NCBI GenBank assembly: GCA_007571115.1
Contig: RKSA01000227.1
Span: forward strand, 1 to 17,148
Length of the DNA: 17,148 nucleotides
Direction of reading: 5' to 3'
Origin: Gammaproteobacteria bacterium
GTDB taxonomy: Bacteria > Pseudomonadota > Gammaproteobacteria > Pseudomonadales > Pseudohongiellaceae
Of the stretch, positions 7,102 through 13,607 are shown piece after piece. The notes beneath the pieces were generated by a model. The model was not told the origin of the DNA. It saw only the letters and a list, made by a program, of their open reading frames with translations, and ran no database searches. Position numbers and translations under genes: made by a program. Numbering within the stretch: the first letter of the stretch is position 1; every line of letters starts with the position of its first letter.

Positions 7102-9366
7102 ATGCGAATGTCTTGGGTGTTGTCTTGCATGTTGCTGCTGTTGCCGGTCATGCTGTCATGCAGCCCGGCGGCGTCACCGGGAGAACCTGCGGAACGACCA
7201 TCGAGAGCGCCATCGAAAGAGGCATCGAGAGAATCAACGAGAGAAGGGCACCGCACCAGCATGGAAACATTCACGGCAGAAGAAATCGCACGCTGGCAGC
7301 AGCGCGCCTCCCGGGTGGAAATCCTGCGCGACCGCTGGGGAGTCGCCCACGTCTACGGCAAAACCGACGCCGACACGGTGTTCGGCGCACTGTATGCCCA
7401 GGCCGAAGACGACTTCAACCGCATCGAGACGAACTACCTCAATGCCATGGGCAGGCTCGCCGAAGCCGAAGGCGCCGGCGAGATCTACCGCGACCTGCGC
7501 ATGCGCCTGTTCATCCGCCAGCCCGAGATGGAGCAGTTGTACGAAACCAGCCCCGGCTGGCTGAAGCAATTGATGGATGCCTTCGCCGACGGCCTGAACC
7601 ACTACCTGCATACACACCCCGAAGTCACGCCCCGGGTGATTCGGCGTTTCGAGCCCTGGATGGCGCTGACGTTTACCGAAGGCTCGATCGGCGGCGACAT
7701 CGAACGAGTCGATATCGGCAGACTGCGCGACTTCTACGGCGCCGGCGACATGATCGCCGAAGCCAATGAACTCGTCGTCGACATGGAGCCTCGGGGCTCG
7801 AACGGTTTCGCCATCGCCCCGCAGAATTCGGCGACGGGCAACGCGCTACTGCTCATCAACCCGCATACCTCGTTCTTCTTCCGCTCCGAATTGCACATGG
7901 TCAGCGAGGAGGGGCTGAATGCCTATGGCGCGGTGACCTGGGGGCAGTTCTTCATCTATCAGGGCTTCAACGAGCACACTGGCTGGATGCATACCTCGAG
8001 CCGAGCCGACGCCATCGACGAATACCTCGAAACGATCATCGAGCGCGACGACGGCTACCACTATCTCCATGGCAGCAAGGAAAGGTCCTTGCGCGAAAGC
8101 ACGGTCGAGATCGCCTGGCGCGACGGCGACTCGCTCGCGACCCGGCAGTTCACGGTCTACCACAGCCATCACGGGCCAATCATCCGCGAACAGAATGGCA
8201 AGTGGGTTTCCATCAGCCTCATGGAGGAGCCGGTGCGCGCCTTGACGCAATCGTATCTGCGCACCAAGTCACGCAATTACATGGAGTTCAACGCGAGCAT
8301 GGAATTGCTCACCAATTCCTCGAACAACACCGTGTACGCCGATTCCGACGGCAATATCGCGTATTACCACGGCAACTTCATTCCCCGCCGCGACCCGTCT
8401 TTCGACTGGAACGCGCCACTCGATGGCAGCAATCCGGCCACCGGCTGGAAGGGCCTGCATCCGCTGGAAGAGCTGATCACGCTGTTCAACCCTGCCAATG
8501 GCTGGATCCAGAACACCAACAACACGCCTTTTTCAGCAGCGGGCGAGCATAGCCCCCGAGCCGAGGACTACCCCGCCTACATGGCAAACAACCCGGAAAA
8601 CCCGCGCGGGATTCACGCAGTCCGGGTGCTCGAGGGAAGCAGCGATTTCACGCTCGATTCGCTGCTCGAAGCAGCCTACGACCCCTTGCTGACGGCCTTC
8701 GAAACGCTGCTGCCAGCCTTGTTCGCCGCAGCCGAACAGGCACCCGCCGACGACCTGCAAGAGCCTCTTGCCCTGCTGGCCGGCTGGGACTACCGGTTCG
8801 GCGTCGATTCGACCGCGACCACCCTGGCGGTGTATTGGGGCCAGACCTTGCTCGATTCGGTGGGAGAGGCGGCGAGCGCAGCGGGTATCAATATCTACGA
8901 ATACATGGAAGCGAACGCCAGCGCCGAACAGAAGCTCACCGCCCTGCGCGATGCCGTCGCCGAATTGCAGGCCGACTGGGGTTCGTGGCGGGTGCCCTGG
9001 GGCGAAGTCAATCGCTATCAGCGCAACAATGGCGATATCGTGCAGCGTTTCGACGACAGCAAGCCGAGTCTGCCAGTCGGGTTCGCTTCGGGGCGCTGGG
9101 GAGCGCTGGCCTCGTTCGGCAGCCGCAAATACCCGGGAACCCGGCGCATGTACGGCACGAGCGGCAACAGTTTTGTCGCTGCGGTCGAGTTTGGCAACCC
9201 TTTGCGCGCCAAGGCGATCACCGTCGGCGGACTGCACAGCGACCCGCAGTCACCCCACTTCGACGACCAGGCGGAAATGTATGCCAACGGCGAATTCCGC
9301 GACGTGCTGTTCTACCGCGACGACATCGAGGCCAATATCGAGCGGCGTTATCGCCCCGGAGAGTGA
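7102..9366 (+). CDS. penicillin-acylase-family N-terminal-nucleophile hydrolase, probable lipoprotein
   Basis: A 754-residue precursor. AAGAGGA at 7088-7094 is seven bases before the ATG. The N-terminus has a hydrophobic run ending at Cys20 (VMLSC), a probable but imperfect lipobox, then a low-complexity Ser/Arg/Glu linker (about 30-50). The family cleaves itself so that a serine becomes the new N-terminus and nucleophile; here that is Ser233 in RGSNGFAIAP. Other family features are NPHTSF (253-258), the oxyanion-type asparagine in SSNNTVYADSDGNIAYY (Asn409 region) and the late YGTSGNSFVAAVEF block. Known relatives cleave the acyl amides of beta-lactams, acyl-homoserine lactones or other N-acyl compounds; sequence alone does not choose. 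It is in an operon with the upstream amidohydrolase and convergent with ggt, whose stop is only 18 bp away. The gap holds a GACGCGCT doublet (9371-9386) but no clear terminator. Confidence 0.87.
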   Translation: MRMSWVLSCMLLLLPVMLSCSPAASPGEPAERPSRAPSKEASRESTREGHRTSMETFTAEEIARWQQRASRVEILRDRWGVAHVYGKTDADTVFGALYAQAEDDFNRIETNYLNAMGRLAEAEGAGEIYRDLRMRLFIRQPEMEQLYETSPGWLKQLMDAFADGLNHYLHTHPEVTPRVIRRFEPWMALTFTEGSIGGDIERVDIGRLRDFYGAGDMIAEANELVVDMEPRGSNGFAIAPQNSATGNALLLINPHTSFFFRSELHMVSEEGLNAYGAVTWGQFFIYQGFNEHTGWMHTSSRADAIDEYLETIIERDDGYHYLHGSKERSLRESTVEIAWRDGDSLATRQFTVYHSHHGPIIREQNGKWVSISLMEEPVRALTQSYLRTKSRNYMEFNASMELLTNSSNNTVYADSDGNIAYYHGNFIPRRDPSFDWNAPLDGSNPATGWKGLHPLEELITLFNPANGWIQNTNNTPFSAAGEHSPRAEDYPAYMANNPENPRGIHAVRVLEGSSDFTLDSLLEAAYDPLLTAFETLLPALFAAAEQAPADDLQEPLALLAGWDYRFGVDSTATTLAVYWGQTLLDSVGEAASAAGINIYEYMEANASAEQKLTALRDAVAELQADWGSWRVPWGEVNRYQRNNGDIVQRFDDSKPSLPVGFASGRWGALASFGSRKYPGTRRMYGTSGNSFVAAVEFGNPLRAKAITVGGLHSDPQSPHFDDQAEMYANGEFRDVLFYRDDIEANIERRYRPGE
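7199..7246 (+). repeat. four tandem 12-bp units inside the acylase linker
   Basis: The units at 7199, 7211, 7223 and 7235 read CATCGAGAGCGC, CATCGAAAGAGG, CATCGAGAGAAT and CAACGAGAGAAG. Twelve bases keep the frame and encode a charged four-residue period (SRAP, SKEA, SRES, TREG) between the lipid anchor and the catalytic domain. Copy number can change without breaking the gene, so linker length could vary between strains. Confidence 0.75.
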
Positions 9367-9384
9367 GCCTGACGCGCTGACGCG

Positions 9385-11088
9385 CTAGTAGCCGACCGCC
9401 GCGCCGTCGCCGCGGCGCGAATCCGAGGCGCCGAGGAACAGCCCCAACTCGCGGTCGTGATACACGCCCATCGCCGCACCCTGGGTGCCTCGCGACATGG
9501 GCCGGTGCCCCATGGCCTCGTAGAGCCTGCGCGTGTCAGGGGAAAATCCCTTCGGCTCCATTCGCGTGACGTCGGGAAGCCATTGATGGTGCATGCGAGG
9601 CGCCTCGATCGATTCGGCGATGTTGAACTCGTGATCGATGACGTTCAGGATCACTTGCAGCACGGTATTGATGATCGTCTTGCCGCCCGGGCTGCCAACG
9701 GCAAACAGCGGCTTGCCGTCGACAGCGACGATGGTCGGAGTCATGCTCGACAGCGGCCGCTTGCCGGGCCGGATCAGGTTCGGCGCGGTGCCGATCAGGC
9801 CGTTGGCATCGGTGACTCCAGGAACGGCATTGAAATCGCCCATCTCGTTGTTGAGCAGGTACCCCCCGCCTTCGACGACGATCGCCGAGCCGTAGCCAAA
9901 CTCGAGGGTATACGTCAAGCTGACCATGTTGCCTTCGCTATCGACCACCGAAAAGTGCGTCGTTTCCTCGCTTTCATAGGCTTGGGCGAACTGTTCCGGA
10001 TCGCTGGCGGAAGCGCGTTCCAGGTCGATGCTGGCGCGCAGGCTGTCGGCGTATTGCTTGGAGACGAGACGCTCGACGGGCATGCCCTCGTTGAAGTCCG
10101 GGTCGCCGAGGTGTTCGGCGCGGTCGGCATAGGCGCGGCGCATCGTCTCCGTGAGCACGTGCAGGTATTGCGCCGAGTTGTGCCCCATTTCGGCAAGATC
10201 GAAGCCCTCGAGGATGTTGAGCATTTCCACGAGCACGACGCCTCCCGAGCTCGGCGGCGGCATGCTGATGATCTCGTGGCCACGGTAGCTGCTGCGGATC
10301 GGTTCGCGCTCGATGGCTTCGTACAAGGCCAGATCCTCTTCGGTAATCAGGCCGCCGATGTCGGCCATGAACGCTGCCAGGCGGCGCGCGTTCTCGCCGG
10401 CGTAGAAGCCGTCCCTGCCGTTTTGCTGGATCAGTTCGAGCGTCGCCGCGAGGTCGGGCTGCAGCCACAGATCACCCAATTCGTAGAAGCTGCCGTCGGC
10501 CTTGAGAAAAACCGCCGCGCTCGATGGATACTGCTGAAAACGCCGCGCATTGCGCGTGAAGCTCCATTGCAAGGTGTAGCTGATCGGAATGCCTTCCCGG
10601 GCGAGCCGAACCGCCGGCGCCACGAGCGCGGCCCAGGGCAGCTTGCCGAGTTCCTGATGCGCCTTCCACAGGCCTGCCACGGTGCCCGGAACGCCAATCG
10701 CCAAAGGCCCGAAATGATTGGAGTTGTTGGCGACTCGCCCGTCAACTCCGAGATACATTTCTTCGGTCGCGGCGAGTGGCGCCTTCTCGCGGAAATCGAA
10801 GGTCGTGGCGTGGCCATCGTTGCCATGGTAGACGAGGAAGCCGCCGCCACCGATATTGCCGGCGCTTGGCCAGGTGACCGCCAAGGCAAACGCGGTCGCG
10901 ACCGCAGCATCGACGGCATTGCCGCCATTGCGCAAGGTTTCCATGCCGACTTCCGACGCCAGCCGCGAGGCGCTGCTGACCATGCCGTTCTTGGCATGGG
11001 TCGGAATCCGCCCTCCTTCGGCCCAGGCCGGAATGGCGAACGACAGGATCGTGAAGGAAACGAGAAGCTGGAGAATTCGATGTTGCAT
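9385..11088 (-). CDS. ggt: gamma-glutamyltransferase (glutathione hydrolase)
   Basis: A 567-residue precursor exported to the periplasm; residues 1-23 are a signal peptide ending in AWA. The enzyme hydrolyses or transfers the gamma-glutamyl group of glutathione and related compounds. Family marks are NGGNAVDAAVATAFAL (54-69), GNIGGGGFLVYH (78-88 area), PPPSSGGVVLVEML (277-290), the self-processing site with nucleophile Thr376 in ETTHFSVVDSEGNMVS, the lid region LLNNEMGDFN (411-420), GKRPLSSMTPTIV (442-454) and GSPGG (465-469). Length and motif order are complete. The start at ATG 11088 is supported by the signal peptide and by a promoter 28 bp upstream; the ribosome binding site is poor. It is divergent from the Rieske oxygenase gene and convergent with the acylase gene. 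Confidence 0.94.
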   Translation of the reverse strand: MQHRILQLLVSFTILSFAIPAWAEGGRIPTHAKNGMVSSASRLASEVGMETLRNGGNAVDAAVATAFALAVTWPSAGNIGGGGFLVYHGNDGHATTFDFREKAPLAATEEMYLGVDGRVANNSNHFGPLAIGVPGTVAGLWKAHQELGKLPWAALVAPAVRLAREGIPISYTLQWSFTRNARRFQQYPSSAAVFLKADGSFYELGDLWLQPDLAATLELIQQNGRDGFYAGENARRLAAFMADIGGLITEEDLALYEAIEREPIRSSYRGHEIISMPPPSSGGVVLVEMLNILEGFDLAEMGHNSAQYLHVLTETMRRAYADRAEHLGDPDFNEGMPVERLVSKQYADSLRASIDLERASASDPEQFAQAYESEETTHFSVVDSEGNMVSLTYTLEFGYGSAIVVEGGGYLLNNEMGDFNAVPGVTDANGLIGTAPNLIRPGKRPLSSMTPTIVAVDGKPLFAVGSPGGKTIINTVLQVILNVIDHEFNIAESIEAPRMHHQWLPDVTRMEPKGFSPDTRRLYEAMGHRPMSRGTQGAAMGVYHDRELGLFLGASDSRRGDGAAVGY

Positions 11089-11115
11089 CGTCAAAGGCCC
11101 GCAAGAGAAAAGCCG

Positions 11116-11145
11116 ATTATACGAGTTCAGCGACACCCGGGGCAA
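11116..11145 (-). promoter_or_regulatory. sigma-70-type promoter for ggt
   Basis: On the minus strand TTGCCC (11145-11140) and a perfect TATAAT (11121-11116) are separated by 18 bp. Transcription would start near 11109, giving a leader of about 20 bases before the ggt ATG at 11088. An inverted repeat, CGGGG (11138-11142) with CCCCG (11151-11155), overlaps the -35 region and could be an operator. Confidence 0.5.
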
Positions 11146-11156
11146 AGAATCCCCGC

Positions 11157-11185
11157 TTGTGGCGGAGCGGTGCTTGCGGTAGATT
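11157..11185 (+). promoter_or_regulatory. weak candidate promoter for the Rieske oxygenase gene
   Basis: TTGTGG (11157-11162) and TAGATT (11180-11185) are separated by exactly 17 bp and lie 30 bp before the Rieske start. The -35 matches at only three and the -10 at four of six positions, so this is a suggestion based mainly on spacing and location. Confidence 0.22.
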
Positions 11186-11214
11186 CGCGGCAGAACTGGC
11201 ACTCGGATCGAACC

Positions 11215-12261
11215 ATGAGCAAAGCGAACAACAGCGGGGAGCATCGCCTGCCGCCTTTTCCCGAAGGCTGGTATCTCGTCGAGCTGCGCAGGGAAATCGC
11301 AAGGGAAAAGCTCATCTCGCGAAACTGGATGGGGCAGCAGATCGTCGCCTGGCTCGATGAAGGCGGCGAGGTTCGCGTCGCCGATGCCTATTGCCCGCAC
11401 ATGGGCGCCCACCTCGGGCCGCAAGCCGGCGGCAAGGTCTGCCAAGGGCGCCTGGTCTGCCCTTTCCACGGCTTCGAATTCAACGGTGCGGGCCATTGCG
11501 TCTCGACTCCCAACGCGCCGCCTCCGGCACGGGCCCGATTGCAGTTGTACGAGACCTGCGAGTCCGAAGGAATGGTGTTCGCCTGGTGGGGCCATCATGG
11601 CCGGCCTGCGCAATTCGAGTTGCCCAAGCTGCCCCATGACCCCGACTGGAGCCCGCTGGGCTGGCGGCGGCTCGAGTTCCGCTCGCATCCCCAGGAGACT
11701 AGCGAAAATTCCGTGGATCTGGGCCATTTGCGAGCGATCCACGGCTATCGCGACGTCTACCAGATCGGAGCTGTCGAAGTGAACGGCGCCCATCTGCTGA
11801 GCAAGTTCCACTTCTTCCGGGAGCGCAAGATCGCGGGAATCTTCCCTCTCAACCACGATGTCACGGCAGAGGCCCACGTCCACGGACTCGGCTACTCGCT
11901 GGTTCGCGTGCGCGAACACACGATCGGCATGGAGGCGCGGCTTTGGGTGCTCGGCGCCATGACCGATGGCGAAACGCTCAAAATGACGCTGGCCGGCCAG
12001 GTCAGAGCCCTGCCCAAGCCAAAACGTTTCCTCATCGGCATGAAATGGGTTCCCCGGAAATGGCGCAGCAAGCTGATGAACGAGTTCCTGCTGAGCAGCC
12101 AGAAACTCGATGTCTTGCAGGACGTCTCCATCTGGGAGACAAAACGCTTCAATGGCAAACCGAAACTCTGCCAGGCCGACGGTCAAATCGGCCTGTATCG
12201 CAGATACTGCCAGCAGTTCTACCCCGACTCGCCGTCACCCCCAGCCACTCCCCGCCAATGA
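11215..12261 (+). CDS. Rieske non-haem iron oxygenase, KshA/DAF-36-like
   Basis: A 348-residue terminal oxygenase. The N-terminal Rieske [2Fe-2S] domain has CPHMGAHLG (Cys60, His62) and CPFHGF (Cys82, His85). The catalytic domain has ENSVDLGHLRAIHG (164-177), giving the bridging Asp168 and iron ligands His171 and His176, with Asp303 in LQDVSIW as the likely third ligand. This spacing, with few other long insertions, resembles ketosteroid 9-alpha-hydroxylase KshA and cholesterol 7-desaturase DAF-36/Neverland more than ring-hydroxylating dioxygenases. It needs electrons from a reductase, and none is encoded in the window. There is no signal peptide, so it is probably cytoplasmic. The start is ATG 11215, with only a weak GGA eight bases upstream. 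A sterol or other polycyclic substrate is family-based inference. Confidence 0.87.
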   Translation: MSKANNSGEHRLPPFPEGWYLVELRREIAREKLISRNWMGQQIVAWLDEGGEVRVADAYCPHMGAHLGPQAGGKVCQGRLVCPFHGFEFNGAGHCVSTPNAPPPARARLQLYETCESEGMVFAWWGHHGRPAQFELPKLPHDPDWSPLGWRRLEFRSHPQETSENSVDLGHLRAIHGYRDVYQIGAVEVNGAHLLSKFHFFRERKIAGIFPLNHDVTAEAHVHGLGYSLVRVREHTIGMEARLWVLGAMTDGETLKMTLAGQVRALPKPKRFLIGMKWVPRKWRSKLMNEFLLSSQKLDVLQDVSIWETKRFNGKPKLCQADGQIGLYRRYCQQFYPDSPSPPATPRQ

Positions 12262-12270
12262 ACCGGCTCA

Positions 12271-12300
12271 TTGACGTTCATGGGAGTTTTTCGTTATAAC
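12271..12300 (+). promoter_or_regulatory. sigma-70-type promoter upstream of the site-2 protease gene
   Basis: TTGACG (12271-12276) and TATAAC (12295-12300) each match the consensus at five of six positions and are separated by 18 bp. It begins ten bases after the Rieske stop codon. The transcript would carry a leader of about 180 bases before the protease start codon. Confidence 0.55.
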
Positions 12301-12329
12301 CCGACCTCTCGCATGGCAGTGCGCCCCAG

Positions 12330-12407
12330 ATCGCGCGATGCAAGCCGGAGAGACTCTCGCGAATCGGGGCCAAAGCGGCAATGCCGTGGCGCTGGACTTC
12401 GCGAAGT
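12330..12407. repeat. cluster of four short perfect palindromes in the protease leader
   Basis: ATCGCGCGAT (12330-12339), GAGAGACTCTC (12348-12358), CGGCAATGCCG (12376-12386) and ACTTCGCGAAGT (12396-12407) are each perfect inverted repeats of 10-12 bp. The arms have a loop of zero or one base, so they are better read as protein-binding dyads than as RNA hairpins. TCGCGAA is shared by the sequence at 12357-12363 and the last palindrome. Confidence 0.6.
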
Positions 12408-12417
12408 GATAGTTTCG

Positions 12418-12451
12418 GACTCATGCGACTCGCGGGGCTCATGGGATTCGC
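12418..12451 (+). repeat. imperfect 16-bp direct repeat in the protease leader
   Basis: GACTCATGCGACTCGC at 12418-12433 and GGCTCATGGGATTCGC at 12436-12451 agree at 13 of 16 positions with an 18-bp period. They could be a tandem operator; no known regulator motif is recognised. Confidence 0.4.
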
Positions 12452-12473
12452 AGTGTAACGGTTGACCATCCAA

Positions 12474-12480
12474 AGGAGGA
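12474..12480 (+). promoter_or_regulatory. ribosome binding site that decides the protease start
   Basis: AGGAGGA lies seven bases before ATG 12488 but only four before the in-frame GTG 12485, so ATG 12488 is the more likely start. Confidence 0.75.
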
Positions 12481-12487
12481 TGCCGTG

Positions 12488-13510
12488 ATGGATATCGTGA
12501 TCGTATTGCTCGTTGCCGTGCCGATCTTTATCAACTTGCACGAATTCGGCCATTTCCTGGTGGCACGCTGGTGCGGCGTGCCTGTCGAGCGGATGCGCTT
12601 CGGGGTTGGCCCTGCCTGGCATTCGTGGAAAGACCGCCATGGCACCGAATTCTGCCTGGGAATCTTTCCCGCCGCGTTCTCCGAGATCGACGACAAGGTT
12701 TGGGATGCGGCGCCTCCCTTGCAACGCATGCTGGTCGCCTCGGGAGGCCCGGCGATGAACCTGTTCTGCGCGCTCGTGCTGCTGCTTTTCGCGTATTCGT
12801 TCCAGCAGTCGCCGACGGCGGTCGTCGGCGCAACCGATGTCGATGGCGCTGCCTATCAGGCAGGACTTCGCGACGGCGACCGCATCGTTGCCGTGGACGG
12901 CCGCGAAACCGAAACCTGGACCGATGTCGGCCTGCACATCGTCAGCCGCGTCGGCGATACCGGCAATCTGACCCTCGAAGTTATCGGCGCCGAAGCAGGC
13001 AGCGAGTCGCGGCGGCTGGAAATGTCCATTTCCGACTGGCAGGGCGACGCCTTCCGCATCGACATGTTCGAGGCCTTCGGCATCACTGCCAGCTCGCCGG
13101 CAGAGGCAGCGGGCAATGTGTTCACTCGCATCGGCGCCGGCCTCGTCGACACGTGGCGAATCATCTGGTCGACAGCCGCAGCGGGCTTCCAGATGATCTT
13201 TGGCGAAATGCGCATCGTCAATTTTCTTGGCGGCTTGCAGCTCAGCCAGCTCGGGCTCGACGCCAGCGACCTCGGCTGGAGCGACTATCTGAAGATCGCG
13301 GCGCTGTTCTCGATCGGATTCGGCATCATCAATTCGTTGCCCGGGCCCGTGGTCGACGGCCGCGCAATACTGACGGGCGCCGTGGAATGGCTTCGCGGAA
13401 AGCTGCTCCCGCCGGTCGCACACAAGGTCAGCCTGTACGTCGGCAGCGTGCTCGGTTTTGGGCCCCTGGTGATTTGCCTGACCTGGGAGATGCTGCGAGT
13501 CTGGGGCTGA
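12488..13510 (+). CDS. RseP-like site-2 zinc metalloprotease with one PDZ domain
   Basis: A 340-residue intramembrane protease homologue. The first transmembrane segment contains the zinc motif HEFGH (18-22) followed by the RseP-like VERMRFGVGP (33-42). MLVASGGPAMNLFCALVLLL (81-100) is the second hydrophobic block. A single PDZ domain covers about 111-180 (AAYQAGLRDGDRIVAVDG core). The third zinc-ligand region is NSLPGPVVDGRAIL (282-295, Asp290). E. coli RseP has about 450 residues and two PDZ domains, so this is a shorter form. The loop that reads PLGGYVKM in RseP is FPAAFSEID here, and the LDGGH motif has become VDGRA. The essential metal ligands appear intact. Regulated cleavage of membrane proteins such as anti-sigma factors is the family role, but no anti-sigma gene is adjacent. 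It converges with the P450 fusion gene, leaving a 97-bp gap without a clear terminator. Confidence 0.85.
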   Translation: MDIVIVLLVAVPIFINLHEFGHFLVARWCGVPVERMRFGVGPAWHSWKDRHGTEFCLGIFPAAFSEIDDKVWDAAPPLQRMLVASGGPAMNLFCALVLLLFAYSFQQSPTAVVGATDVDGAAYQAGLRDGDRIVAVDGRETETWTDVGLHIVSRVGDTGNLTLEVIGAEAGSESRRLEMSISDWQGDAFRIDMFEAFGITASSPAEAAGNVFTRIGAGLVDTWRIIWSTAAAGFQMIFGEMRIVNFLGGLQLSQLGLDASDLGWSDYLKIAALFSIGFGIINSLPGPVVDGRAILTGAVEWLRGKLLPPVAHKVSLYVGSVLGFGPLVICLTWEMLRVWG

Positions 13511-13607
13511 TATCGCGCCGTTCCTGCTGGCGCCTGGATCGCCGCTCGATCACTCGAACATCGACAGCAGCCCGCATCGACAACGGCCCGGGGAGACCGG
13601 CCAGATC

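Noticed and set aside
9371..9386. GACGCGCT doublet between the acylase and ggt stops
   Set aside because: Only two 8-bp copies; it is too short to interpret and forms no terminator.
9457..12261. A 934-codon plus-strand open frame running antisense through ggt and into the Rieske gene
   Set aside because: The part before 11215 is the mirror of ggt codons in a GC-rich genome and has no domain; only the 348 residues from 11215 match a family.
13585..13603. GC-rich inverted repeat between the convergent protease and P450 genes as a terminator
   Set aside because: The stem is short and bulged and is not followed by a T-run on either strand.
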